Positions 8,008 to 16,400 of a stretch of DNA of 26,524 nucleotides are shown piece by piece; within the stretch, counting starts at the first letter, position 1, and every line of letters starts with the position of its first letter. This DNA is from an uncultured Alphaproteobacteria bacterium (GTDB taxonomy: Bacteria > Pseudomonadota > Alphaproteobacteria > HIMB59). The position numbers were made by a program, and so were the translations under genes. Below the pieces are notes generated by a model. The model was not told the DNA's origin. It was given only the letters and a program-made list of their open reading frames with translations, and ran no database searches. Location: positions 1 through 26,524 of the forward strand of contig CACPCY010000008.1 of NCBI GenBank assembly GCA_902632575.1, read 5' to 3'.

Positions 8008-9619
8008 TTTTATTCATTAAACTATTTTTTATGAATGAGAAAAATATAGGGTGAGGCTTAAACGGTTTAGATTTCAACTCAGGATGAAATTGAACACCGA
8101 GGAACCATTTGTGATATTTATTTTCAATAATTTCTAATAATTTTTTATCTTTTGAAAATCCAGAAAAGACAAGACCTTTTTTTTCTATTGAAGATCTATA
8201 TTTAGGATTCACTTCATACCTATGTCTATGTCTTTCATGAATTAATTTTTTTTTATAAATCTTTGAGGCTAAAGATTTATTTTTTATATAACAAGGATAA
8301 GAGCCCAATCTCATAGTAGCACCTAGGTCATTTTCTTTTGTTCTTGTAACCTTTTGATTTTTTTTACTCCATTCGGTCATTAACGATATGACATTATTAG
8401 TATGCTTGCCAAATTCAGAGCTACCTGAGTTTTTCATTTTCAAAACATTTTTAGTAAATTCAATAATTGATAATTGCATGCCCAAACATATTCCTAGGAA
8501 TGGAATTTGATTTTCTCTAGCATACCTAATAGCTTCTATTTTTCCACTAATACCTCTATTACCAAAACCACCAGGTATAAGAATACCTGCGGCCTTAATT
8601 AATAACTCATCAACATTTTTTTTGTTTATTGTCTCAGAGTCAATCCATTTGATTTTAACATTTACTTTATTGTGAACACCTGCATGATAAATAGCTTCAT
8701 AAAGAGATTTATAACTATCTTTTAAATGAACATATTTTCCAATTATAAATATATTTAGTTCCTCTTTTGCTCTTGACTCTAATACTTCAAAGTTTGTCCA
8801 TTTTGAAAGATCTTTTTTCTTTGTAGATTTTATATTTAATTTTTTTATAACTAAGTCATCTAATTTGGATTTTGATAATAAAGAAGGTACTTGGTAAATG
8901 CTTCCAACATCATAGGACGGAATAACAGCATTAGTTGGTACGTTACAAAACAAACTAATTTTTTGAATTTCTTCATACTTTATTTTTTTATTACTTCTAC
9001 AAACAATTATATCAGGCTGAATTCCAGCATTTAAAAGCTCTTTAACAGAGTGCTGAGTGGGCTTTGTTTTAATTTCACCAGATGTTTCTATATATGGAAG
9101 TAAAGTTAAATGTATGAGAAGTGTGTCTAGCTGTCTTTCATTTTTAAATTGTCTTATGGCTTCCAAGAAAGGAAGACTTTCAATATCACCAACAGTGCCC
9201 CCTATCTCACAAATAATAACATCATCCTTATTTGTTGATTTTTTTATCGAATTTTTAATTTCTTCTGTAACGTGAGGTATTACTTGTACTGTAGATCCTA
9301 AATATTCACCTTTTCTTTCCTTTGAAAGTATAGTTGAGTAAATTTTACCAGATGAAATAGAGTCATTTTTAGAACATTTTATATCTGTAAACCTCTCATA
9401 ATGGCCTAAGTCTAAATCAGTCTCATAGCCGTCATCAGTGACATAAACTTCACCGTGTTGGTATGGGCTCATTGTTCCAGGATCAACGTTTAAATACGGA
9501 TCTAATTTTCTAATTTTTAGTTTAATGCCTCTAGATCTAAGAAGAGAGGCTAATGATGCAGTGACTATTCCCTTACCTAGCGATGAAACAACACCTCCGG
9601 TAACGAAAATTAATTTCAC
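8000..9619 (-). CDS. pyrG: CTP synthase
   Basis: Makes CTP from UTP, ATP and glutamine. The 539 residues include the N-terminal synthetase domain with the ATP-binding start VTGGVVSSLGKG (6-17) and the conserved DPYLNVDPGTMSPYQHGEV (40-58), and the C-terminal class I glutamine amidotransferase domain. The latter has oxyanion motif GGFGNRG, nucleophile Cys378 in GICLGMQ, and the His512/Glu514 pair in GVQFHPE. Length and motifs are complete. The start ATG overlaps the secG stop by 4 nt (ATGA) and the end overlaps kdsA by 8 nt, so it lies in the tpiA-secG-pyrG-kdsA-eno transcription unit. Confidence 0.98.
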   Translation of the reverse strand: MKLIFVTGGVVSSLGKGIVTASLASLLRSRGIKLKIRKLDPYLNVDPGTMSPYQHGEVYVTDDGYETDLDLGHYERFTDIKCSKNDSISSGKIYSTILSKERKGEYLGSTVQVIPHVTEEIKNSIKKSTNKDDVIICEIGGTVGDIESLPFLEAIRQFKNERQLDTLLIHLTLLPYIETSGEIKTKPTQHSVKELLNAGIQPDIIVCRSNKKIKYEEIQKISLFCNVPTNAVIPSYDVGSIYQVPSLLSKSKLDDLVIKKLNIKSTKKKDLSKWTNFEVLESRAKEELNIFIIGKYVHLKDSYKSLYEAIYHAGVHNKVNVKIKWIDSETINKKNVDELLIKAAGILIPGGFGNRGISGKIEAIRYARENQIPFLGICLGMQLSIIEFTKNVLKMKNSGSSEFGKHTNNVISLMTEWSKKNQKVTRTKENDLGATMRLGSYPCYIKNKSLASKIYKKKLIHERHRHRYEVNPKYRSSIEKKGLVFSGFSKDKKLLEIIENKYHKWFLGVQFHPELKSKPFKPHPIFFSFIKNSLMNKNA

Positions 9620-9939
9620 TGATTAGGCACTTCTGGAATCATTTCCTCTATTGAATCGTCTAAAATAATTTCTTCTTGAATAGTTTCTAAATCAGTTGAA
9701 GATGAATACTGTTTTGTAATAATTGCGCCCATAAACAAACACCAAAATAGAAAACCAAAACCTAAAACATAAGTAATTTTAGTCATTCCTGAAAAAGAGG
9801 ATTTATTTGCTGTCATTCCACCTGTAAGAGATGTTTGAGTGCCTAGACCAAGACTTCCACCTTCAGTTTTTTGAAAAAGTATAATTAAAATGAGCACCAC
9901 TCCAATAATTGCACTAATAATTAAAAAAAGGTTTATCAT
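9616..9939 (-). CDS. secG: Preprotein translocase subunit SecG
   Basis: Small accessory subunit of the SecYEG channel in the inner membrane. The 107-residue protein has two membrane segments, at about residues 2-22 and 55-76, joined by a loop with FQKTEGGSLGLGT (22-34), the SecG signature region. The C-terminal tail is acidic (several Asp and Glu, ending PEVPNQ). It starts four bases after the tpiA stop and overlaps pyrG by 4 nt. The tpiA-secG-pyrG order is common in Alphaproteobacteria and supports the call for this short, variable protein. Confidence 0.93.
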   Translation of the reverse strand: MINLFLIISAIIGVVLILIILFQKTEGGSLGLGTQTSLTGGMTANKSSFSGMTKITYVLGFGFLFWCLFMGAIITKQYSSSTDLETIQEEIILDDSIEEMIPEVPNQ

Positions 9940-9943
9940 AATG

Positions 9944-10654
9944 TTATTTAAAGTATTTAATAAATGAAGGTTTTGTTGAAGCAGATCCTACCAAAACCCC
10001 ATCTAATTTTTGTAAACTTAAAATTTCTTTTATATTTGATAAATTTACGGAACCACCATATAAAATTTTTATTTTTTTAAAAGAATAATTTTTTAATATT
10101 TTGGTCAAAAATTGCAAAATATCATTAATTTCTGACATTTTTGGTGTTAATCCAGTACCAATTGACCATAAAGGCTCATAAGCTAATATAACTTCGTTAT
10201 AAATATTCGATTTTTTGAATATTTTATTTATTTGTTTTTTTAAATAATTTTTAGTTTTTTTTGATTTATAAATATCTACAGGCTCTCCAATACAAACAAT
10301 GGGTGTAATTTTATTATGCAGACAAAGATCAGTTTTTTTTTGTATAATCAAATCTGTTTCACCAAAATTAGACCTAACTTCTGAGTGACCAAGAATACAA
10401 AATTTTATCTTATTGCTAACTAAATCTTGAATATCTATAGATCCTGTAGAAGCACCTTTTCCATGTAAATCTACATTTTGTGCTGCATAGATATTTTTTG
10501 GATATCTAGATTTGAGAGTTAGGTTATAAAAGTTATTAGGACTAGAAATAAGTTTGTATTTCTTAGTACTTGGTAGTTTAGACACTACTTTTGATAAGTT
10601 CATACTTTCAGATATATTTAAATATGATTTCCAATTAAATATTATATATTTCAT
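9944..10654 (-). CDS. tpiA: Triose-phosphate isomerase
   Basis: Interconverts dihydroxyacetone phosphate and glyceraldehyde 3-phosphate. The start is set at the ATG at 10654 (MKYIIFNWKSYLN), because the active-site Asn-Trp-Lys must lie near the N terminus; a longer in-frame extension to 10735 is open but unlike the family and would run across the neighbouring divergent gene. The 236 residues carry NWK, the catalytic His in LGHSEVRS, the catalytic Glu in YEPLWSIGTG, the phosphate-binding YGGSVN, and GVLVGSAS. This is a little shorter than the usual ~250. It heads the leftward tpiA-secG-pyrG-kdsA-eno unit and its 5' end lies 31 bp from the divergent ppiD-like gene. Confidence 0.95.
   Translation of the reverse strand: MKYIIFNWKSYLNISESMNLSKVVSKLPSTKKYKLISSPNNFYNLTLKSRYPKNIYAAQNVDLHGKGASTGSIDIQDLVSNKIKFCILGHSEVRSNFGETDLIIQKKTDLCLHNKITPIVCIGEPVDIYKSKKTKNYLKKQINKIFKKSNIYNEVILAYEPLWSIGTGLTPKMSEINDILQFLTKILKNYSFKKIKILYGGSVNLSNIKEILSLQKLDGVLVGSASTKPSFIKYFK
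10591..10618 (+). promoter_or_regulatory. Candidate sigma-70-like promoter for the ppiD-trp-lexA-gltA unit
   Basis: TTGATA at 10591-10596 and TATATT at 10613-10618 are separated by 16 bp, close to the -35/-10 consensus, and would start transcription about 60 bases before the ppiD ATG at 10686. The site lies inside the 5' coding part of tpiA on the opposite strand. In such AT-rich DNA, chance matches are common, so this is only a candidate. Confidence 0.3.
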
Positions 10655-10685
10655 TAGGTTAACTGATATCAAAATACTTATAAAA
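10655..10685. promoter_or_regulatory. 31-bp divergent gap between tpiA and ppiD
   Basis: This is the only divergent gene boundary in the window, so transcription of both the leftward and the rightward units must begin in or around it. It is too short for two complete separate promoters, which must overlap the coding ends. It contains two adjacent perfect palindromes, GTTAAC at 10658-10663 and TGATATCA at 10664-10671. Whether a protein binds them is unknown. Confidence 0.4.
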
Positions 10686-12227
10686 ATGAAAACTAAAAAA
10701 CTAATAGTTATAGTATTTAGTGCTGCACTAGGCATAAGTTTCTTATTTATTGGATTTGGGTCCTATGTAGGTAAAAATTATGTTTTAAAAGTAGGAAACC
10801 AAAAAATATCAACAACTGAGTTTTCTAGAGCATACGAAAACTATAAATCAGAAAATGGCCTTTCAAATTTAACAGAACAAGAGGAGTTATTTTCAAAAGT
10901 TCAATTTACTAATCAATATGTTAATGAACTAGTTTTTCTTAATTATTTAGATGAAAAAATTAGTATTAGTGAAAATTCAAAAAAAGTAGTTTTAAAAAAA
11001 TCCTTAAATAATGACGAAATGTTTAGAAATCTAGATGAAGCATCGCTTCAAAATTACTTAAAGGAAATTGAGGGTAATATTTATATTGATTTATTCAATG
11101 ATAGCCTTGATGCGCAGACGTTAGTTAGTCACGAAATTAATCCAGATCTACTGGTAGAAAAAGAATTAAATATATTTGAAATTAAGAATGACGATAATCT
11201 TCTCAATTATCAATTAGAGGATGATTTTTACTCCAATAACGAATTATATGAAATTTCAATAAATGAAATAAGTCTCAAAAATTATATTCAAGAAGAACTA
11301 CTAACTGATGACATTATAAATGAATATTATGAGGCAAATATAAATAATTATATTGAGCCCAAAAATTATAGCTATGAACAAATTATTTTAGATAGTATTT
11401 CAAATAAAAATTTTAATGAGCTGAAACAGAGTGATGACTCTCAATTTAAATTATTCGAAAAAGTTGATGAAAAATTAATATTACCTCAAATTCTTGAAAT
11501 ATTAGAAAAACTTAGCATAGGAGATGAAGGTAATAATATTAAAATTGGAGAAAAATACTTTTTTGTAAAACTTTTATCTTTTGAAGAAGAGTATCAAAAG
11601 AAGTTAGAGGATGTTTATGAGGATGTAGTAGCGACTTTAACTAAATTAGAAATAGAAAATTTTACAATAACAGATGATGTTAAAAATTTAGATAGCTATA
11701 TTACAAATCAAATCTTCTTTAGTAATTCATTTAATTTTTTAGAAAATATTCCTGATCAATACAGTTTTATTAACTTTAATCAATCATCTGGAGAAATAAA
11801 AAAAGATAATTTCTTATTTCAATTTAATGTTCAAAATATATTTAAAGAAGATCTACCATTAGATTTCAAAGAAAAATTTCTAAATTCTTTTAGTAATTAT
11901 AAAAAAAATATAGAAATTTCGCATAATGATGAATTATTAAAAAAAGTAGGAACAGTAAAGGTCAACTATTTTACTGACTCTCTAACTATTAAAAATAATT
12001 TTATTGAGCCAGAGATTTTAGAAAAAATAATTATTATTAAAAAAAATCAAAAATTAAAAGTAGTGTTACCAAATGAAGTTATTTATTTAGATATAAATTC
12101 AATTGGTTCTATTGACTCTTTAAATATAAAACAAAATATAGTGAATTTAATATATTCAAAAATTATTAAAGAAATAAAAGATACTCTAGATATAGAAGTT
12201 GATAACAAACAACTTTTACAACTTTAA
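10686..12227 (+). CDS. ppiD: PpiD/SurA-like membrane-anchored folding factor
   Basis: Inner-membrane chaperone of the PpiD type, expected to help proteins leaving SecYEG. The start is the ATG at 10686, giving a Lys-rich N terminus followed by a membrane segment at about residues 5-27 (LIVIVFSAALGISFLFIGFG); upstream in-frame codons would lie inside tpiA. The SurA-N-like stretch follows (VGNQKISTTEFSRAYENYK). The middle shows an EYYEANINNYIEPKNYSYEQI segment like the entry to a parvulin domain and a weak GEKYFFVKLLSFE end, but the GGDLGW core and usual catalytic residues are not visible. At 513 residues it is shorter than most PpiD. Location directly before trpE is typical of Alphaproteobacteria. 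The stop is one base from the trpE ATG. Confidence 0.78.
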   Translation: MKTKKLIVIVFSAALGISFLFIGFGSYVGKNYVLKVGNQKISTTEFSRAYENYKSENGLSNLTEQEELFSKVQFTNQYVNELVFLNYLDEKISISENSKKVVLKKSLNNDEMFRNLDEASLQNYLKEIEGNIYIDLFNDSLDAQTLVSHEINPDLLVEKELNIFEIKNDDNLLNYQLEDDFYSNNELYEISINEISLKNYIQEELLTDDIINEYYEANINNYIEPKNYSYEQIILDSISNKNFNELKQSDDSQFKLFEKVDEKLILPQILEILEKLSIGDEGNNIKIGEKYFFVKLLSFEEEYQKKLEDVYEDVVATLTKLEIENFTITDDVKNLDSYITNQIFFSNSFNFLENIPDQYSFINFNQSSGEIKKDNFLFQFNVQNIFKEDLPLDFKEKFLNSFSNYKKNIEISHNDELLKKVGTVKVNYFTDSLTIKNNFIEPEILEKIIIIKKNQKLKVVLPNEVIYLDINSIGSIDSLNIKQNIVNLIYSKIIKEIKDTLDIEVDNKQLLQL

Positions 12228-12228
12228 T

Positions 12229-13617
12229 ATGTATGTTCATGGTAAAAAAGTTTTTCTAGATACTGAAAATACCATTACAATTTATAATAAACTTGCAAAT
12301 AAATTTAAAGATGTCTCCATTTTAGAGTCAGTCATTGGGGGTGATAATAAAGGAAGATACTCTATTATTCTTTTTAATATATTACAAAATATTGAAATTT
12401 TTCATAACTATGTGCTTATAAATAATCAAAAGAAAAAAATTAAATCACCAGACTCTTTTATAAAGGACATTTATAAAAATTTAAAAATTAAAACTATATA
12501 TGATCAGAATATACCTCTACCCATATTTATTGGTAATGTATCATTTGATTTGTGTAAGTTTACCCTTCCAAAATTAAGTTATAAGCCTGATAAGAATGAA
12601 ATTGGAATACCACTAGCGCATTTTGTAAAACCAAGAAATCTTATAATAATAGATAATGTTCTTAATGAGACACATTTAATTGAAGTTTCAAATATCAAGA
12701 AAAATCCAGTAAAATCACTTAAAAAATTAGAAAAAATACTTAAAGAACCTTTTTCCAAAAATAAAAAATTAAATTTCAGTAAACCTAAAAAATTTAAAAA
12801 CCATATTAAGAAAGAGGAATTCATTAAAAGAGTTAAGGAAATAAAAAGAGATATTAAAGTTGGTGAAATATTTCAAGCTGTTCTTTCTCAAAGATTTTCT
12901 AATGACTATTTAATTGATCCATTTAATTTTTATAGAGCATTAAGATCAATTAATCCCTCACCTTATCTTGTTTTTTTAAACCTAAAAAATTATCAAATTA
13001 TCTGCTCTAGTCCTGAGACTATGATTAAAGTAAAAAATAAAGAAATTACTCTTAGACCTATTGCCGGAACTAGAAGAAGGGGTAAAAATGAGATTGAAGA
13101 TAATAATTTAAAAAATGAATTACTTAGGGATAAAAAAGAACTAGCTGAACATTTAATGCTAGTTGATTTAGGTAGAAATGATGTTGGTCAAATTTCAAAA
13201 AATAATACTGTAAAAGTAACTGAACAAAATATAATAGAGTATTATTCTCATGTAATGCATATAGTCAGTAATGTTACTGGAGAATTAAAAAATAATTTAA
13301 CACCTATAGATGTTCTTTTTGCTGGCTTGCCAGCAGGGACTGTTTCTGGAGCACCTAAAATTAGAGCTCTAGAAATATTAGAAAAACATGAGGATATTAA
13401 TAGGGAATTTTATTCAGGCTCGGTTTTTTATTTAGATGCAAATGGAGATATGGATAGTTGTATTAATCTTAGAACTGCAATGATTAAAAATAAAAAAATA
13501 TATGCACAAAGTGGAGCAGGTATTGTTTTTGATAGTATACCTGAGAATGAACATATTGAGTGTGTCAATAAGGCTAGTGCTTTATTTGAAGCTTACAATT
13601 TAGCTCATAACATATAA
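12229..13617 (+). CDS. trpE: Anthranilate synthase component I
   Basis: Makes anthranilate from chorismate, using ammonia from TrpG. The start chosen is the ATG at 12229, one base after the ppiD stop (MYVHGKKVF); an earlier in-frame start at 12199 would overlap ppiD by 29 nt. The 462 residues are rather short for the family. The tryptophan feedback site motif is present as ILESVIGGD (residues 31-39), with Ser34. In the chorismate-binding domain, SPETMIKV, RPIAGTRRRG, HLMLVDLGRNDVG and LPAGTVSGAPKIRA are all clear. Its stop and the trpG ATG share one base (TAATG). No leader peptide or attenuator fits into the one-base gap upstream, so regulation is likely through feedback inhibition and the distant operon promoter. 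Confidence 0.96.
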   Translation: MYVHGKKVFLDTENTITIYNKLANKFKDVSILESVIGGDNKGRYSIILFNILQNIEIFHNYVLINNQKKKIKSPDSFIKDIYKNLKIKTIYDQNIPLPIFIGNVSFDLCKFTLPKLSYKPDKNEIGIPLAHFVKPRNLIIIDNVLNETHLIEVSNIKKNPVKSLKKLEKILKEPFSKNKKLNFSKPKKFKNHIKKEEFIKRVKEIKRDIKVGEIFQAVLSQRFSNDYLIDPFNFYRALRSINPSPYLVFLNLKNYQIICSSPETMIKVKNKEITLRPIAGTRRRGKNEIEDNNLKNELLRDKKELAEHLMLVDLGRNDVGQISKNNTVKVTEQNIIEYYSHVMHIVSNVTGELKNNLTPIDVLFAGLPAGTVSGAPKIRALEILEKHEDINREFYSGSVFYLDANGDMDSCINLRTAMIKNKKIYAQSGAGIVFDSIPENEHIECVNKASALFEAYNLAHNI

Positions 13618-14186
13618 TGATCACTCTTATAGATAATTATGATAGCTTCACATATAATTTGTATCATTGTTTAAGTAAAAGAGATCAAGTTTTAGTTATC
13701 AAAAATGACATGATTTTAAAAAATATTGATAAAATTATTAATAGCAAAGGAGTTGTTATATCACCTGGACCAAGTAATCCATTTAATGCAGGAGAATGTC
13801 TTGATTTAGTTCATCAAATATACTCATTTATACCAATATTAGGTGTTTGTTTAGGTCATCAAATTTTAGGAGTTTATTTTGGAGCTGAAATAGACACATT
13901 AAGTACACCAATGCATGGAAAAGTATCAAATTTAAAAAAAATAAATGAATGTAAGATATATAAAAATATTGATAAAAAGTTTCGTGCAACTAGATATCAC
14001 TCTTTATACCTAAATAAAAATAATTTTCCTCAAAATTTAAAAATAACAAGCATTTCAGAGGATGATAAAATTATAATGAGTTTTAAACATGAATTATTTT
14101 CTATTTATGGTGTGCAATATCATCCTGAGAGTATTGAAACTCTTATGGGTTCAAAGATTTTAGAAAATTTTATGGATTGTATATGA
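13617..14186 (+). CDS. trpG: Anthranilate synthase component II (glutamine amidotransferase)
   Basis: Hydrolyses glutamine and feeds ammonia to TrpE. The 189-residue protein is a complete class I amidotransferase: IDNYDSFTYNL at 5-15, oxyanion-strand motif ISPGPSNP (48-55), nucleophile Cys78 in GVCLGHQ, and catalytic His169/Glu171 in QYHPES. PabA is close in sequence, and in many bacteria one subunit serves both enzymes; location directly between trpE and trpD makes the tryptophan role primary. The start overlaps the trpE stop by one base and the stop overlaps the trpD ATG by four (ATGA). Confidence 0.95.
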   Translation: MITLIDNYDSFTYNLYHCLSKRDQVLVIKNDMILKNIDKIINSKGVVISPGPSNPFNAGECLDLVHQIYSFIPILGVCLGHQILGVYFGAEIDTLSTPMHGKVSNLKKINECKIYKNIDKKFRATRYHSLYLNKNNFPQNLKITSISEDDKIIMSFKHELFSIYGVQYHPESIETLMGSKILENFMDCI

Positions 14187-15166
14187 AATTTAAATTAGAT
14201 GACTCAATAACTAATAGAAATGTTGAATATGCTATTAAGTATTTATTTGACTCAGATAATATTTCTCATCAAGCGATTATTATTTATCAATTAAATAAAT
14301 TAATAAATAATAGCGATATACTTTTATCTTTAAGAAAATTTATATTTAAAAATTCTAATAAAATAAAACAATATTCTAATTCTTTGGATACATGCGGGAC
14401 TGGAGGTGATGGGTTAAAGACATTAAATATATCAACAACAGTTGCTATATTGTTATCATCTGTTGAAATTCCAATTGCAAAACATGGTAATCGTGCTGCT
14501 AGCTCATTAAGTGGCTCTTCTGATATTATTTCTGAATTGAATATATCTAGTGAAAAGGACTCGAAGAAAATAATAAATAAAATAACAAATGATAAATTTG
14601 TCTATTTAAATGCACCTTTTTTTTATCCAAATCTAAGTAAAGTTGGAGAAGTAAGAAAAAAATTAGGTATAAAAACGATATTTAATTATATGGGCCCTAC
14701 ATTAAATCCATTAGGCGCAAAATATCAAATATTAGGTACAGTGAATAAAAACTCAGCAGAAATAATGTTAAAAATACTATCTAAAATTGATAATAAAAAT
14801 TCGACAGTTTTTTTCTCAGATGATGGATTAGACGAAATAAGTATATTTGCTCCAACAAATTTTTATTTTAAAAGAGGAAAATATATTACTAAAAAGAAGA
14901 TATCTCATACAAAATATAAAAAATACCTTTCATCTAAATTAAATTTTAAGGATATTAAGGGAGATACTCCCTCTTATAACGCAAACAGGCTGATTGAACT
15001 ATTTCAAGGAAAAAAAGATAGTTACAGAGATATAACAATTATTAATTCTATTTATGCTATGCAAACAATAAAACCTACCTATAAATTTGATGAATGCTTT
15101 GATATATTATGTAATTCTCTTGATACGTCTAAAGCCCTAAATCATTTGAACAATATTAAAAAGTAA
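14183..15166 (+). CDS. trpD: Anthranilate phosphoribosyltransferase
   Basis: Transfers phosphoribose from PRPP to anthranilate. The start is placed at the ATG at 14183, which forms the ATGA overlap with the trpG stop; a TTG at 14177 is two codons upstream and less likely. The 327 residues contain the PRPP/anthranilate site DTCGTGGDG (69-77), the NIST stretch, KHGNRAASSLSGSSD (100-114) and YMGPTLNPLGA. Length is slightly below the usual ~340. The stop shares a base with the trpC ATG (TAATG). It lies in trpE-G-D-C; trpF, trpB and trpA are not in the window, in keeping with their separate location in many Alphaproteobacteria. Confidence 0.95.
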   Translation: MKFKLDDSITNRNVEYAIKYLFDSDNISHQAIIIYQLNKLINNSDILLSLRKFIFKNSNKIKQYSNSLDTCGTGGDGLKTLNISTTVAILLSSVEIPIAKHGNRAASSLSGSSDIISELNISSEKDSKKIINKITNDKFVYLNAPFFYPNLSKVGEVRKKLGIKTIFNYMGPTLNPLGAKYQILGTVNKNSAEIMLKILSKIDNKNSTVFFSDDGLDEISIFAPTNFYFKRGKYITKKKISHTKYKKYLSSKLNFKDIKGDTPSYNANRLIELFQGKKDSYRDITIINSIYAMQTIKPTYKFDECFDILCNSLDTSKALNHLNNIKK

Positions 15167-15936
15167 TGAATATTTTAGATAAAATAGTTCTAGAAAAAAT
15201 TAATCATACAAAATATTTAAGTCAAAAAATAAATAAAAAAAAGAATTTTAAATATAGAAAGTCAAAATACTTTCTTAGTACAATAGAAAGCAATATACAT
15301 ATTAATAAAAATGCTCTTATAGCTGAATTTAAAAGATATAGCCCTTCGGTAAAAAATTTTAATAAAATAAAGTATATTCAGGATATTATCGAACAATATC
15401 ATAGATCAAAATGTTGTTGTATATCCATCTTAACTGACAAAAATTTTGGTGGAAGTTTAAATGATATAACAATTGCAAAAAAAATTACTGATAAGCCAAT
15501 TATTAGAAAAGATTTTATAATAAATGAAACACAAGTATTTGAAACTAAAGAGTTTGGTGCAGACGCAGTATTATTAATCGCAAAAATTTTATCTAAATCA
15601 AATATAAAAAAATTACATAATTTGGCAATTGATATTGGTCTAGATGTATTAATAGAGATTGAAAATATTACTGAAGCAAGGAAAATTGAGGGTATAGATG
15701 CAAAATTGATTGGTATCAATAATAGAAATCTGAAAGAACAAAAGATTGACATAAATAAATCAATAAAACTATCTAAAATATATAAAAATAAAATAATTAT
15801 TAGCGAAAGTGGAGTTACAGTTTCAAATATAAAAAAAATAAAAAAAGAAAGTGGAATATCTTCTTTCTTAATAGGTGGTAGTATTTTAAAAAATGATAAT
15901 AAAATTAAATATATTAATAGATTGTATGAGGCTTAA
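15166..15936 (+). CDS. trpC: Indole-3-glycerol phosphate synthase
   Basis: Closes the indole ring in tryptophan synthesis. The 256 residues make a single (beta/alpha)8 enzyme with the expected landmarks in order: IAEFKRYSPSVKNF (catalytic Lys), ISILTDKNFGGSL, IIRKDFIINETQVFE, GADAVLLIA, VLIEIEN, IGINNRNLK and ISESGV. It is not fused to TrpF. The start overlaps the trpD stop and the stop overlaps the moaC ATG, each by one base, so translation is probably coupled along the chain. The predicted protein is very rich in Lys, Ile and Asn, as are its neighbours. Confidence 0.95.
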   Translation: MNILDKIVLEKINHTKYLSQKINKKKNFKYRKSKYFLSTIESNIHINKNALIAEFKRYSPSVKNFNKIKYIQDIIEQYHRSKCCCISILTDKNFGGSLNDITIAKKITDKPIIRKDFIINETQVFETKEFGADAVLLIAKILSKSNIKKLHNLAIDIGLDVLIEIENITEARKIEGIDAKLIGINNRNLKEQKIDINKSIKLSKIYKNKIIISESGVTVSNIKKIKKESGISSFLIGGSILKNDNKIKYINRLYEA

Positions 15937-16400
15937 TGAGTTTATCACACTTCAATAAAAAAAATAAAAATATTGAAATGGTTGATATATCAAAAAAAAA
16001 TAAAACAAAAAGATTTGCTGAGGCAAGATCTTTAATTGAAATTGATAAAAAACTCTATTCAGTAATCAAAGGTGATAAAGAACTAAAAAATAATTTATTT
16101 AATACAGCCAAAATTGCAGGTATATATGCTGCCAAAAATACCTCACACCAGATACCTTTAACACACAATATACCAATAGATTATGTTTCTTTGTCCCTTA
16201 ATTTAAGAGATGAGGAATATATAGAAATTAAAAGTGTTGTGAAGTCAAACTACTCAACAGGATTAGAGATAGAAGCCTTAAATTCTGTTTCGTGTGCCTC
16301 TATTACAACTTTTGATATGCTTAAGTCTTTTAAAAAAAAGATAACTATTAAGAAAATTGAAATAATAAAAAAAAGAGGAGGTAAAAACAATATTGGATGA
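15936..16400 (+). CDS. moaC: Cyclic pyranopterin monophosphate synthase
   Basis: Second step of molybdenum cofactor synthesis, converting the MoaA product to cyclic pyranopterin monophosphate. The 154-residue protein has AGIYAAKNTSHQIPLTH (61-77) with His77, EALNSVSCASITTFDMLKS with Asp127 and Lys130, and a basic end RGGK. The family's usual PLCHPL reads PLTHNI here, but the His, Asp and Lys used in catalysis remain. It overlaps trpC by 1 nt and moeA by 8 nt. trpC-moaC-moeA-lexA is a recurring alphaproteobacterial order. A cofactor pathway implies molybdoenzymes elsewhere in the genome. Confidence 0.93.
   Translation: MSLSHFNKKNKNIEMVDISKKNKTKRFAEARSLIEIDKKLYSVIKGDKELKNNLFNTAKIAGIYAAKNTSHQIPLTHNIPIDYVSLSLNLRDEEYIEIKSVVKSNYSTGLEIEALNSVSCASITTFDMLKSFKKKITIKKIEIIKKRGGKNNIG
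16375..16382 (+). promoter_or_regulatory. Shine-Dalgarno site that sets the moeA TTG start
   Basis: GAGGAGGT lies inside the end of moaC, ten bases before the TTG at 16393. It is close to perfectly complementary to the 16S rRNA 3' end, stronger than the other sites I inspected in this window, most of whose genes have none. It supports a TTG start for moeA, since no in-frame ATG lies nearby. Confidence 0.6.

Noticed and set aside
10655..10735. N-terminal 27-residue hydrophobic extension of tpiA (signal-peptide-like)
   Set aside because: Triose-phosphate isomerase is cytosolic and starts just before the NWK motif; the extension is the antisense of the ppiD membrane segment codons.
12228..12240. 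trp leader peptide or attenuator ahead of trpE
   Set aside because: Only one base separates the ppiD stop and the trpE ATG, and no Trp-codon cluster or terminator-type hairpin is seen there.
15399..15752. 117-codon open frame on the minus strand inside trpC
   Set aside because: It is antisense to a clear trpC, has no family resemblance or ribosome-binding site, and such frames are common in this AT-rich DNA.
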